Assembly: GCA_009887135.1 (NCBI GenBank)
Contig: QXYA01000055.1
Span: forward strand, 260 to 19,805
Reading direction: 5' to 3'
DNA from: Candidatus Poseidoniales archaeon
Lineage (GTDB): Archaea > Thermoplasmatota > Poseidoniia > Poseidoniales > Poseidoniaceae
DNA length: 19,546 nt
The notes beneath the pieces are model-generated. The model had not been told where the DNA came from, did not search any database, and saw only the letters and a program-made list of their open reading frames with translations. This document shows positions 1 through 8,103 of this stretch, piece by piece; within the stretch, counting starts at the first letter, position 1, and each line of letters starts with the position of its first letter. The translations under genes and the position numbers were made by a program.

Positions 1-336
1 CTTAGCTGCCATTGCAGTTCGACCGTTAGCAGAGGTTGCTGCACGCATACCAGAGAATCCTGCAAGAACGGAAGCAATTGCACCTGCAAAGAATGCTATT
101 GCAGTATCCAAGTCGTTCAGCCATGCGAGAACTGCACCGACAACGACGACAAATATTGAGAGAACTTTGTATTCTGCAAAGAGAAACGCCATAGCTCCTT
201 TTTGAATTTCATCAGTAATATCTGCAACAACTTTGTTGTCAATCTTTATTTTGTTTACTTGCTGATACAGTACAAACGCAATTACAAGTCCTACAAGACC
301 TGCTCCTGCTGCAATCATTGGTATATTTTCCATCAT
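1..336 (-). CDS. hppA: Membrane-bound pyrophosphatase (ion-translocating), N-terminal part
   Basis: Only the first 112 codons are in the window; the gene runs off the left edge. Proteins of this family hydrolyse pyrophosphate in the cytoplasm and pump H+ (or Na+) out of the cell. I translated the minus strand by hand. It gives an N-terminal helix (about residues 5-25), a cytoplasmic stretch with the family pattern DEIQKGAMAFLFAEYK, a second helix (about 58-72), and a third helix ending in FSGMRAATSANGRTAMAAK, which matches the conserved GM..AT.AN.RTA.AA segment of H+-PPases. Two ATGs are adjacent at 336 and 333; an AGGTG ribosome binding site lies just upstream at about 344-348. The K+-dependence motif lies outside the window, so the subtype cannot be told. 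It is transcribed divergently from the NifU-domain gene. Confidence 0.93.
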   Translation of the reverse strand, partial: MMENIPMIAAGAGLVGLVIAFVLYQQVNKIKIDNKVVADITDEIQKGAMAFLFAEYKVLSIFVVVVGAVLAWLNDLDTAIAFFAGAIASVLAGFSGMRAATSANGRTAMAAK

Positions 337-372
337 TTTAGAACACCTGTATCTGCGCCCACCAAAGAATCC

Positions 373-400
373 TAGATAAGTGGTTCCCTCTGTTTAGAGG
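373..400. promoter_or_regulatory. Divergent promoter region between hppA and the NifU-domain gene (tentative)
   Basis: The 74-nt gap between two divergent genes holds a TAGATAAG element (373-380) that reads CTTATCTA on the other strand. It sits about 30-40 nt from both start codons and could act as a TATA-like box for either. Next to it, CCTCT (387-391) and AGAGG (396-400) form a 5-bp stem with a 4-nt loop just before the plus-strand gene. Both calls are by eye and weak. Confidence 0.25.
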
Positions 401-410
401 CTTAAATGGC

Positions 411-809
411 ATGTTTCAGGGGGTTAATCTGTATTCGGAGTTGCGGAGAGGATACCAATCGTTGAAAGAGGTGGAACGGTTGGGTTGGGACATGGGCATT
501 ACTGCGGATGAGGTCCTTGCTGAGATCGGACCTGTGCAGGAAGTCCTCGATGCTCACGATGGTGTCGTAACTGTTCATGATACAAGTGGAGGCAACATCA
601 TGCTCTCTCTCGACGGTGGTTGTAACGGATGTTCATCGACTCCAATGACTGCAATGCAGATTTTCTATTCATTGAAGAAACTCGACTCCGTCAATGATGT
701 TATCTTCATCAATGGGGAACTTCCAGAATACATGCGGACCTTCATCGATCAGAAGATGGAAAAAGAGTCTGCTGAAGGTACTTCCGAAGAACCTGGCGAA
801 ATCGTTTGA
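411..809 (+). CDS. NifU C-terminal-domain (Fe-S scaffold-like) protein
   Basis: The protein has 132 aa. Residues about 35-110 match the NifU C-terminal / Nfu domain: an opening helix PVQEVLDAHDGVVTVHD, a beta strand, and the signature CNGCSST with Cys71 and Cys74. In this family the CxxC motif bridges a labile [4Fe-4S] cluster that is passed to apo-proteins, in the cytosol. The last 20 residues are acidic and probably disordered. The N-terminal 27 residues extend beyond the usual domain start, so an internal ATG at 492 is an alternative start; no clear Shine-Dalgarno decides between them. It ends exactly where the convergent neighbour ends, with no spacer between the two stop codons. The target proteins are unknown. 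The Fe-S endonuclease III homologue nearby is one possible client, but that is speculation. Confidence 0.85.
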   Translation: MFQGVNLYSELRRGYQSLKEVERLGWDMGITADEVLAEIGPVQEVLDAHDGVVTVHDTSGGNIMLSLDGGCNGCSSTPMTAMQIFYSLKKLDSVNDVIFINGELPEYMRTFIDQKMEKESAEGTSEEPGEIV

Positions 810-1139
810 TTACTCTTCTTCGGCTTTTTTCCGGATACTGTGAGGGTTAGCGCCAAACGAAACATTCTCGCCTTTGATGTTCATTCTTGCTGCTATTGCT
901 AGAACGATACAGACGATTGAAAGTGGCTTTGGAAGATAATTCGAACCCCAAAGTGAACCTCCTGCGAGCGAAAGCCACCAGAGCGATGCTGCTGCCAGTA
1001 GAAGGCACGTGAAAATGATGTTCTGCACCACTAATTCCGCTTTTTCAGAACGTGAAAAGGTCGCGACAAACATGAACAGGAATGCGGATATTCCACAAAA
1101 CGATTGGACAAGAAATGAGATGATGTCCACATCGACCAT
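810..1139 (-). CDS. Small three-helix membrane protein, function unknown
   Basis: I do not recognise this family. From ATG 1139 it has 109 aa with three hydrophobic stretches at about residues 6-27, 38-58 and 70-87, then a hydrophilic C-terminus ending in a charged KKAEEE. The positive charges in the tail suggest that end is cytoplasmic. The frame stays open upstream to a TTG at 1172, but the ATG is preferred because an AGGTG-containing stretch lies just before it. The gene is convergent with the NifU-domain gene (adjacent stop codons) and divergent from PolX. Nothing in it points to a catalytic or transport function. Confidence 0.6.
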   Translation of the reverse strand: MVDVDIISFLVQSFCGISAFLFMFVATFSRSEKAELVVQNIIFTCLLLAAASLWWLSLAGGSLWGSNYLPKPLSIVCIVLAIAARMNIKGENVSFGANPHSIRKKAEEE

Positions 1140-1184
1140 GAGGATACCACACCTAGGGGGTTTTTGAAACAATCACTTGCCATC

Positions 1185-1192
1185 CTTTTTTA
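1185..1192 (+). promoter_or_regulatory. TATA-like box upstream of polX
   Basis: TTTTTTAG is centred about 26 nt before the ATG at 1215, the spacing expected for an archaeal TATA box when transcript and coding start nearly coincide. No strong Shine-Dalgarno precedes this ATG, which agrees with a leaderless or very short leader mRNA. Identified by eye only. Confidence 0.4.
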
Positions 1193-1214
1193 GCAGTGGA
1201 GATTTGAAGAGAAT

Positions 1215-3158
1215 ATGGCAGGGAACGGATTCAAATTACCGAAGGCGAGACCAAACGGTCCACCGTTCTTCTCAAGAAATCAAGTTGCAGGTGTATTGCA
1301 TCAAGTCGCTGTTCTGTTGGAATTGCAAGGAGCGAATGTCTTCAGAGTACGATCGTATCAAAACGGCAGTCGTCTCCTCGGTACATTGACTGAAGATTTG
1401 CATGAACTGGTCGTCACAGGCCGATTGTTTGAGATGAAAGGTATTGGAAAAGGTCTCGGTTCTGCTTTATCACAAGCAATACTCGAAGGTGAATGGCCAG
1501 ATGATTGGCATCGTTTGCATGATGACACACCTCCTGGGCTTATCGAAATGCTTGGAATACCAGGATTAGGTCCGAAACGGATCAAGTTGATGCATACGGA
1601 ACTCGGAGTTGATTCAATTGCTAAATTGAAAGAAGTGGCTGAAGAAGGTTTGATTGCTCCGATGAAAGGATTTGGTAAGAAAACCGAGCAACGTATGCTC
1701 GATGGTATCGAATTGCTTTCACGATTCCGTGCTCGTCGTCGTCTTGACATCGGACTAAAATACGGATCAGCATTTGAACAACGAATTAGAGAGATACCAG
1801 GTGTTGAACGAGTTCAACTTGCAGGCAGTGCACGACGAAGAAAGGAGACGATAGGCGATCTCGATATCGTTGTAGGAGTAAAACCAGACCAACACGAAAA
1901 TGTTGCAAATGCAATTCTGGCTCTGCATGGCATTGCCGATGTAAAAGGTGCTGGAGATTCTAAAATTAGCCTTATTCTTGAAGCCAGTATTTTCGAAGAT
2001 GGGTTCTCAGTCGGTCATATTGATGCAAATGTTTTGGAAGCGATTGGTGGTGATGATTACGAACAATTGGAAAGTGCTGGAACCATTGATGCCCAAGTTC
2101 GATTGGTCCCTCCAGAGATGTTTTCGTTCACTCTTGCATACTTTACAGGAAGTAAAGAACACAATATTGCGATGCGTCAACGTGCCATAGATCGTGGATT
2201 ACGTCTCAATGAATTCGGTTTAATTCCGGAACAAGAAGCAGGAGAACTCAAAGGAATCGAAGCTGCACAATTCTCTCTTCACGCCATGAGTGAAGAAGAC
2301 ATCTATGCTCACCTCGATATGCAATGGGTCGCACCTGAATTACGAGAAGATATGGGAGAAATGGATGCTGGAAGTCAACAAGCGTTACCTCACCTCCTCG
2401 AATTGCCTTCAATCAAAGGAGCATTGCACAACCATACTGTCGTATCAGATGGAGAGGCCACACTTGAGCAGATGGCTGATGCAGCACAATCACTCGGATG
2501 GAAATGGCTCGGGATCGCCGATCACTCCCCTACACTGAAAATAGCCAATGGCGCACCTGCTGAGCGTCTTCTTGAACAGGGTCAAACCATCAAGAAATAC
2601 AATCAGAAATGGGCTGAAGACGGCGTTGATTTCCGTCTTTTCCACGGTGTTGAATCTGACATTTTACCAGGAGGAAAATTAGATCACCCCGATGATGTTC
2701 TAAAGGAATTGGACTACGTTGTTGCCTCAGTTCATGCTGTCACAAAATGGCGAGGTCGAGATGAAAATGAGAACACAGAGGAATTGCTCAAGGTCCTTGA
2801 ACACCCAGCAACGACCATTATCGGACATCCAACTGGTAGGATTTTACAAGGCCGAGAAGGATATGAAGTGGATGTATACCGAATTATCGATGCAATGGCT
2901 GAACATATTCAAGATGGTACATTCAAAGCGATTGAATTGAATGCAAGCCCATACAGATTAGATATTGATTACAGACTCTGTAAGTACGCTAAGGTTTCTG
3001 GTGTACCTGTTGCGATTAGCCCTGACGCCCACTCAACAAGAGGATTAGCTGATATCCAATACGGAGTCATGACTGCGCGTAAAGGATGGTTGGAAGAAAA
3101 TGATGTACTCAACACCATGAGTGGAGAATCATTGGCTCAACAACTTGCCTTACAATGA
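1215..3158 (+). CDS. polX: DNA polymerase X with C-terminal PHP domain (PolX)
   Basis: A 647-aa protein with the classic PolX layout. An N-terminal 8-kDa/helix-hairpin-helix part (about 20-170) contains FEMKGIGKG and IPGLGPKRIK. The family X nucleotidyltransferase core (about 180-340) has GSARRRKETIGDLDIVVG, giving Asp215 and Asp217. A PHP phosphoesterase domain (about 400-630) has all metal-binding motifs: LHNHT (405/407), SDG (412), IADHS (436/437), GVESD (480), SVHAV (507), IIGHPTG (538) and SPDAHS (604/606). Bacterial and archaeal PolX enzymes fill short gaps during base excision repair, and the PHP domain gives 3'-5' exonuclease or AP-endonuclease activity. The polymerase core is odd around the third catalytic Asp: the usual QVDLRVVPP strand reads IDAQVRLVPP, with an insertion of about 30 residues before it. 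It leads a short cluster with a membrane protein and endonuclease III, which fits base excision repair. Confidence 0.93.
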   Translation: MAGNGFKLPKARPNGPPFFSRNQVAGVLHQVAVLLELQGANVFRVRSYQNGSRLLGTLTEDLHELVVTGRLFEMKGIGKGLGSALSQAILEGEWPDDWHRLHDDTPPGLIEMLGIPGLGPKRIKLMHTELGVDSIAKLKEVAEEGLIAPMKGFGKKTEQRMLDGIELLSRFRARRRLDIGLKYGSAFEQRIREIPGVERVQLAGSARRRKETIGDLDIVVGVKPDQHENVANAILALHGIADVKGAGDSKISLILEASIFEDGFSVGHIDANVLEAIGGDDYEQLESAGTIDAQVRLVPPEMFSFTLAYFTGSKEHNIAMRQRAIDRGLRLNEFGLIPEQEAGELKGIEAAQFSLHAMSEEDIYAHLDMQWVAPELREDMGEMDAGSQQALPHLLELPSIKGALHNHTVVSDGEATLEQMADAAQSLGWKWLGIADHSPTLKIANGAPAERLLEQGQTIKKYNQKWAEDGVDFRLFHGVESDILPGGKLDHPDDVLKELDYVVASVHAVTKWRGRDENENTEELLKVLEHPATTIIGHPTGRILQGREGYEVDVYRIIDAMAEHIQDGTFKAIELNASPYRLDIDYRLCKYAKVSGVPVAISPDAHSTRGLADIQYGVMTARKGWLEENDVLNTMSGESLAQQLALQ

Positions 3159-3195
3159 AGCAATAGTTCATGAATCAGTAGCAATTCGTAGAATC

Positions 3196-3402
3196 ATGCG
3201 ACTTACACGGACACTCATCATAGGAGGTCTCATGGTGATACCTGGTATGTTCCTTGGACTCCTCATTTGGTATCTCCTAGGTCAGCCTCAAAATGGTGAA
3301 TCTCCACTTATCGAAATATTTGCATGCAATCTAATTCCTCTCGCAAGCATAGGATCTGGAATCCTCTTCGGCTGGGTTACGGGCTCCGAATACGCAGAAT
3401 AG
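3196..3402 (+). CDS. Tiny two-helix membrane protein between polX and nth
   Basis: Starting at ATG 3196 this is a 68-aa protein with two hydrophobic segments, about residues 5-28 (LIIGGLMVIPGMFLGLLIWY) and 42-62, joined by a short polar loop. The frame extends upstream to a GTG at 3121, but that would overlap the end of PolX; the ATG just before the first membrane helix is more natural. No clear Shine-Dalgarno is visible. It sits 37 nt after polX and 11 nt before the endonuclease III start, so it is probably co-transcribed with both. The function is unknown, and the coding call rests on the clean membrane-protein pattern and its fit in the operon. Confidence 0.55.
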   Translation: MRLTRTLIIGGLMVIPGMFLGLLIWYLLGQPQNGESPLIEIFACNLIPLASIGSGILFGWVTGSEYAE

Positions 3403-3413
3403 GTGGCTTCATC

Positions 3414-4091
3414 ATGAAGCGGAGTGAGAAAGCAGAACGCATTCAGCACATGCTTGAGTCATTGTATCCTGAAACGCCTGTACCTCTCGATCATGAGAAT
3501 TCATTCCAACTCCTCGTAGCCGTTCTCATGAGTGCACAGACAACGGATTTGAAAGTGAATGAGGTGACTCCTGATTTATTCAAATTAGGCCCAATTCCCG
3601 AAAAAATGGCTGCATTGGAAGTAGAACAAATTCAAAGTCTCATCAAACAAGTAGGACTTGCTCCGACTAAAGCCAAGAATATCAAACGCCTATCTGAACT
3701 CCTTATCGAACGTCATAATGGTGAAATCCCCAACACCTTTGATGAGCTTGAGGCATTACCTGGGGTAGGGCATAAAACCGCAGGAGTTGTACTCGCCCAA
3801 GCCTTTGGAATTCCAGCCTTTCCTATTGACACACATATTCACAGACTCGCTGCTCGTTGGGGCTTATCGAATGGAAGTAACGTAGAGAGAACGGAAAAAG
3901 ATCTCAAAGCAGTATTCCCAAAACAGGCTTGGAATGACTTACATCTACAGATCATCTTCTTTGGAAGAGAATACTGCCCTGCTCGATTCCATGATTTGAC
4001 AACATGCCCAATATGCTCATGGGCAGCCTCTAAGAAGCGTATTTCCGAAGAAGAGAAGAAGAATCGCCCCAAGAGTCGCCGCTCAAACTGA
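3414..4091 (+). CDS. nth: Endonuclease III-like DNA glycosylase/AP lyase
   Basis: A 225-aa HhH-GPD protein. Residues 28-45 (NSFQLLVAVLMSAQTTD) are the family opening helix. The helix-hairpin-helix LPGVGHKTAGVVL supplies the catalytic Lys121, and FPIDTHIHRLA supplies Asp139. Endonuclease III removes oxidised pyrimidines and cuts the abasic site. The start at 3414 is chosen because an AGGTGG ribosome binding site lies at 3401-3406; the frame is open upstream but would overlap the preceding gene. The Fe-S region is unusual: the family pattern is C-x6-C-x2-C-x5-C, whereas here only Cys188, Cys198 and Cys201 are present, spaced x9 and x2, with no fourth cysteine in the basic C-terminal tail. It may bind a cluster differently or lack one. 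The last 9 nt overlap the convergent neighbour. Confidence 0.92.
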   Translation: MKRSEKAERIQHMLESLYPETPVPLDHENSFQLLVAVLMSAQTTDLKVNEVTPDLFKLGPIPEKMAALEVEQIQSLIKQVGLAPTKAKNIKRLSELLIERHNGEIPNTFDELEALPGVGHKTAGVVLAQAFGIPAFPIDTHIHRLAARWGLSNGSNVERTEKDLKAVFPKQAWNDLHLQIIFFGREYCPARFHDLTTCPICSWAASKKRISEEEKKNRPKSRRSN

Positions 4092-4523
4092 TACGCTTAC
4101 GTCAAATCCTGAGCCAAGAAGTTGAAGCAACATCACCGCTCCAAGAATTAAGAGAGTTATTCTCAAGGCTGGCGTCGTCGTATCTTCATCATACGCTTCT
4201 CGAATGAAAGCGTATCCAATCAGAGCAACACCTCCTGTTCCCAAAATTGTTGCAATCGTATCCATGACTCGTTCAAAATCATTGTGAGACTCAGTATCTT
4301 TCGCAAACTCATTGCTCCAATCTGCCTCTTCTGTATCATAATCCACCTGACTTGGAGCTCCACCAAAATCTGGGAGAAGACTCACAAAGGTTGCAAGAAG
4401 AATCAGTATTACACCAATCATTAAGAATTTGTGAAGAGAAAAAAGTCCACCACTCATCATGGCTTGTTGAGGTGGATGGTACATGGTCGATTGTGCAGGA
4501 GGACCTGGTAGCGGGGCTTGCAT
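4083..4523 (-). CDS. Small membrane protein with Pro-rich N-terminus, function unknown
   Basis: A 146-aa protein I do not recognise. The first 25 residues are rich in Pro, Gln and Met. Three hydrophobic segments follow at about 30-50, 88-107 and 120-140. Between the first two lies an acidic loop (about 58-88) with many Asp and Glu, probably outside the cell. It is 38 nt downstream of the arlJ stop on the same strand but has its own TATA-like element in that gap and no Shine-Dalgarno, so it is probably a separate leaderless transcript rather than an archaellum gene. Its 3' end overlaps that of nth by 9 nt on the opposite strand. Confidence 0.65.
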   Translation of the reverse strand: MQAPLPGPPAQSTMYHPPQQAMMSGGLFSLHKFLMIGVILILLATFVSLLPDFGGAPSQVDYDTEEADWSNEFAKDTESHNDFERVMDTIATILGTGGVALIGYAFIREAYDEDTTTPALRITLLILGAVMLLQLLGSGFDVSVSV

Positions 4524-4544
4524 GTACCACCATTCAGTGAGACA

Positions 4545-4560
4545 GCATATACTCTTTTGG
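4545..4560 (-). promoter_or_regulatory. Promoter (BRE plus TATA-like box) of the 146-aa membrane protein
   Basis: Read on the minus strand, CCAAAAGA is followed by GTATATGC (4552-4545). The TATA-like box is centred about 26 nt before ATG 4523, and the purine/A-rich stretch in front resembles a TFB recognition element. No Shine-Dalgarno lies before the ATG, so a leaderless transcript is likely. This argues against simple read-through from arlJ as the only source of expression. Confidence 0.5.
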
Positions 4561-4561
4561 A

Positions 4562-6364
4562 TTAGATACCAAACACTGAGGAAGCGCTATCCAAAACGAC
4601 GGCAGTAATCCAAGAGGTTATTCCTGCAATCCAAAGCAACTGAATTGCTTGTCCAGCAGCACTGGTTTTACCTCCACCCCGAAGACGTGTTGCAATAGCA
4701 GAGACAGCAATGATCTGTCCTAACACCAGAAGTGAAACAATAACCTTGAACATTCGGATATTGTCATCAACAGAACCCGCATCTTCCATAACAGGCAGAG
4801 CGATACCACCACCAAAGTCTTGTAATGCTCCGACGTCAGTTTCTGTCATGCCAGTTGCTACACCTGCAATGGCTTCACCGAGCTGAAGAACAATTGAAAT
4901 TGTAACGTTAAGCGATGTAACGCTGGCGATAAGAAGACCAAGGGCAACACCCCACATAGTACTTGCAGAAAGTGAACGTCGACGACGTAAAGAGAGGAGA
5001 TTACCTACGGAACGAGATACCATCTCAGCAGTAGCTGCGGGCTTACCTGATGATTGTGATCCTTCGATGTAAATTCGAGTGTAACGAGAAATTACCGCAG
5101 AATTGGTATCCGCATTGAAGTAATCCCAAGCCCGATCTGAATCGATACGGGTCGACAAACGCCGTTCAAGTCGGTCAATGGAGTAATCAAGCATACCAAA
5201 ATCAACACCTCTTAGTGCTTTGATCGTTGCTGATGGTTCAGCACTTCTTGCTTGAGCAGTTCCCCCCAATGCACGAATGAAATCGGGATAAGCACCGTCT
5301 CTTCTCAGAACATTGGTCTCTTCTTTTCGAATCAACCAAGCAGGTATCAAGAGAGGTGAAAGGGGAGCTGCGAGTAGAATGAGCCCATATCGATCCCATT
5401 GACTACTGATTTCTTCCCAAGCACTTGCCACGACATAGAAGGTCACTAACAGTAAGACTGCAGAAACCGCCCCCGATGCAAGTAACGCTCTTCTGAAATT
5501 TATTCGGAAAGGAGTATCGAGTTCATCGCGAGCAAAGATGAGGTCCCGAGGTATTGTAGCTCTAAAGGCAACCATTGCTCCTGCTTGAATAATGAGGAAT
5601 AGGAACGATGCGAGGAGTAGGTAACGAAGTCTTGCTGCTACTTCAATTGGAGCATCGTTATCACTACCCACTTCGAACAAAACGAGATGTATTCCTGCAA
5701 TAATCAGACCGAAAAGACCAGCAGTGACCAAGGAAACATAGATTTCTTGCATTCTATCTACGCTTTCCAATCTGGTATCATAGAGAGTATTATACTGTTC
5801 AGCAACTGTTTCTTGCTCTGAACGCATGAACTCATCAATCGGTTGTCCGGCTTCAATCGAGAACGCCATTCGGTCAAGGAAATCCGTCCAGAGTGGACTT
5901 GGACTCTGTTGTGCTACAATACGTGCCGCTTCTGGCAAGGAGGTATTCCATTTGTCAACAAGGGTCTCGATACGTTGTACTTCGGATGCCAGTTCGCCGT
6001 AATCCCTCATTTGTTTAAGAATATCAAAAATAGTCTGGGCACCAACCTCTCCAAGAGATAAAATACCCATTCGAGTGATGAACATATGCATTTCTCGTTC
6101 AATCATATTTGCAGATCGAGTCACTTCTAAAAGCGGGAAAGCCATTGCTCCTCCTGCAGCGATTATTGGTAAGAGAATCAACAAGAGGATTCCGGAGAAC
6201 CCAGAAAACAAAGCTCCCTCTGCCAAACCTCCGGTCAGGAAAATAATGGATAATGAGAAAATGAGGCCAATAGCAAAAGCGCCACCAACGAAGAGCAGCA
6301 CAAACCGGCTAACCGGCATATCGAGCCGACGGATGGCAATCTGCCACATCGGCATTCGTTGCAT
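4562..6364 (-). CDS. arlJ: Archaellum assembly platform membrane protein ArlJ (FlaJ)
   Basis: A 600-aa polytopic membrane protein with about nine hydrophobic helices: two near residues 20-75, two at about 210-265, two at about 290-345, and three in the C-terminal 150 residues. Large soluble regions lie between, as in archaellum and type IV pilus platform (TadC/PilC-like) proteins. In this family the basic cytoplasmic loops dock the ATPase ArlI, and the membrane part forms the base through which archaellins are added. The assignment rests on topology, length and position directly after arlI, from which it is separated by 14 nt. A GGGAGGGATGAT stretch before ATG 6364 acts as the ribosome binding site; a second ATG three codons later is possible. 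It is the last gene of the archaellum operon. Confidence 0.92.
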   Translation of the reverse strand: MQRMPMWQIAIRRLDMPVSRFVLLFVGGAFAIGLIFSLSIIFLTGGLAEGALFSGFSGILLLILLPIIAAGGAMAFPLLEVTRSANMIEREMHMFITRMGILSLGEVGAQTIFDILKQMRDYGELASEVQRIETLVDKWNTSLPEAARIVAQQSPSPLWTDFLDRMAFSIEAGQPIDEFMRSEQETVAEQYNTLYDTRLESVDRMQEIYVSLVTAGLFGLIIAGIHLVLFEVGSDNDAPIEVAARLRYLLLASFLFLIIQAGAMVAFRATIPRDLIFARDELDTPFRINFRRALLASGAVSAVLLLVTFYVVASAWEEISSQWDRYGLILLAAPLSPLLIPAWLIRKEETNVLRRDGAYPDFIRALGGTAQARSAEPSATIKALRGVDFGMLDYSIDRLERRLSTRIDSDRAWDYFNADTNSAVISRYTRIYIEGSQSSGKPAATAEMVSRSVGNLLSLRRRRSLSASTMWGVALGLLIASVTSLNVTISIVLQLGEAIAGVATGMTETDVGALQDFGGGIALPVMEDAGSVDDNIRMFKVIVSLLVLGQIIAVSAIATRLRGGGKTSAAGQAIQLLWIAGITSWITAVVLDSASSVFGI

Positions 6365-6378
6365 AAATCATCCCTCCC

Positions 6379-8094
6379 TCATCGGTCTTTTTGACTAACC
6401 CAACTATCAACAGCACTATCGAAATTTTCCCAACCACTGTTGTAATAGACGTTTAGAAGACCAAATACGTCGTCATAATGAGTTAAATCACGATTTACCA
6501 TTCTGTCGAGTGCAGAAGACCGTCGCAACATTTCATCATAGATGTCACGCTTATTTGCAAATCCTGCTTGTGCAGCAATCTTATTTTCAAGAAGGTGAGA
6601 TTGGAACATTCCACGGAAATAATGCTTGTCTTTGATAGGATCCCATTCGAACATACCACGGGTCAAGACACCGTCACTGTGTTTGTTGTATCCAATAACT
6701 TCATCCACACCAGTAATACGACGTACAAGATTACCATTTGTTTCAGTAACTTCTTGGAAAATTGCGAAATTAAGATTGTCAAAGAAACGGATAGGGACAT
6801 TGATTGGATCTCCAGTAAAACGTTGAATCATCTTGACAATTGAAGATGCGTGGAATGTGGCAATAACAGGGTGACCTGTTTGCATTGCTTGGAAAGCAGT
6901 AGCTCCTTCAACACCACGTATTTCACCAATGATGATGTAACGTGGTCTTGAACGTAAAGCAGCTTTGAGCAAATCGAACATTTCAACACTCGAGTCTTCA
7001 TTTTTGGAACTACGCGTAACCAATCGTTGCCAAATTTTGTGAGCAACTTTTACTTCAGGAGTGTCTTCAGCAGAATAGATTTTCACGTTGTGATCGATGA
7101 AAGGAAGAATTGCATTGAGTGTTGTTGTTTTACCGGAAGCTGTTTCACCAGATACCAGGACTGACATTCCATATTCAAGGCACAGCCAGATGTATGCAGC
7201 GACCTGAGAACTCATCGTCCCCCACTGAATCAATTGGGTAATGGAAATGGTTTCTTCTGCGAATTTACGAATGGTAAATGATGGACCGAGCATAGAAACG
7301 TCATCTGAGAAGATGATGTTAATACGTGAACCATCGAGAAGTGCTCCGTCGATAATTGGATTATTATCTGATACTGGACGCCCAATACGTTCAGACATCG
7401 AACGAAGGTAACGGGCAAGTGTATCTCGTTCACGGAATCGAATGTTTGAAGCAACAGTGCCGAATACTTTGTGATCCATGTGAATGTGCTTCAGTCCTAC
7501 TGAGTGTATATCTTCCAGCATCTCGTCTGAAAGAAGAGTTTCAAGTGGCCCGTTTTTGATCAGGTCGCGGACAATAATATATCGAAGTCGGTCTCTTTGA
7601 GCATTAGAAACGACGACTCTCTTGTCCTCAAGTCCCACTATTTCCCAAATACGTCCTCTACGTCGAGTCCCTATGTTAGCTTCAGTGTCTAAGATTGTAT
7701 ATCGGTCAATCATTTGTCCAAGAATTGTTTCAAACTCCGAGTCAGTAGTGAAGGTCGGAGCAGAAGGTGCTTCCTGCAGAAGAGTCTCAACCAAATCACG
7801 TCGTATGTTTTCTTCTTCCTCATTCAATTGAGGTTCAAGACCAAACCAGAGGACTTGTCCTCCTCCATCTTCATCGGCAGGAGGTTCGTAAATATGAACG
7901 AAAACAGGTTCTTTGGTGATGTAAATGAGATTAAGAGGGCGTTGCTTCTTTGCATCTCGATCTAGTGGGCCATAATAGACTGGCCGAGAACCGTATTTCT
8001 TTTCAAAGTCGTTAACCCATTCGGCTACGTGATTATGTGCAGCCATAACAGATGCGAGATCACCTCGTGCAAATTTGAGTTCTTCATCAGCCAT
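6379..8094 (-). CDS. arlI: Archaellum motor/assembly ATPase ArlI (FlaI)
   Basis: A 571-aa secretion-superfamily hexameric ATPase. The N-terminal domain (about 1-250) includes GTVASNIRFRERDTLARYLR, and IDGALLDGSRINI is the typical lead-in to the RecA-like core. Walker A is GETASGKT (316-323). Walker B/Asp-box is RYIIIGEIRG (385-394) with Glu391, and the His-box region is MQTGHPVIATFHASS. ArlI drives both filament assembly and rotation, working with ArlH and ArlJ. A GAGGTGT sequence at the end of arlH gives its ribosome binding site, and the spacer to arlH is only 9 nt. Length and motifs are normal for the family, and I see no lesion. Confidence 0.96.
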   Translation of the reverse strand: MADEELKFARGDLASVMAAHNHVAEWVNDFEKKYGSRPVYYGPLDRDAKKQRPLNLIYITKEPVFVHIYEPPADEDGGGQVLWFGLEPQLNEEEENIRRDLVETLLQEAPSAPTFTTDSEFETILGQMIDRYTILDTEANIGTRRRGRIWEIVGLEDKRVVVSNAQRDRLRYIIVRDLIKNGPLETLLSDEMLEDIHSVGLKHIHMDHKVFGTVASNIRFRERDTLARYLRSMSERIGRPVSDNNPIIDGALLDGSRINIIFSDDVSMLGPSFTIRKFAEETISITQLIQWGTMSSQVAAYIWLCLEYGMSVLVSGETASGKTTTLNAILPFIDHNVKIYSAEDTPEVKVAHKIWQRLVTRSSKNEDSSVEMFDLLKAALRSRPRYIIIGEIRGVEGATAFQAMQTGHPVIATFHASSIVKMIQRFTGDPINVPIRFFDNLNFAIFQEVTETNGNLVRRITGVDEVIGYNKHSDGVLTRGMFEWDPIKDKHYFRGMFQSHLLENKIAAQAGFANKRDIYDEMLRRSSALDRMVNRDLTHYDDVFGLLNVYYNSGWENFDSAVDSWVSQKDR

Positions 8095-8103
8095 AATTAC
8101 ACC

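Noticed and set aside
1177..1389. 70-aa plus-strand frame at the start of polX
   Set aside because: It overlaps the PolX coding frame, which carries recognisable domains; no independent start signal.
3324..3413. Upstream extension of endonuclease III to 3324
   Set aside because: It overlaps the small membrane protein in another frame, is basic and unlike the family, while ATG 3414 has an AGGTGG ribosome binding site.
4083..4523. The 146-aa membrane protein as a last archaellum gene
   Set aside because: It has its own TATA-like box, no Shine-Dalgarno and no motif linking it to the motor.
4352..4540. 62-aa plus-strand frame opposite the 146-aa membrane protein
   Set aside because: The minus-strand frame has three clear membrane helices and its own promoter; this one shows no pattern.
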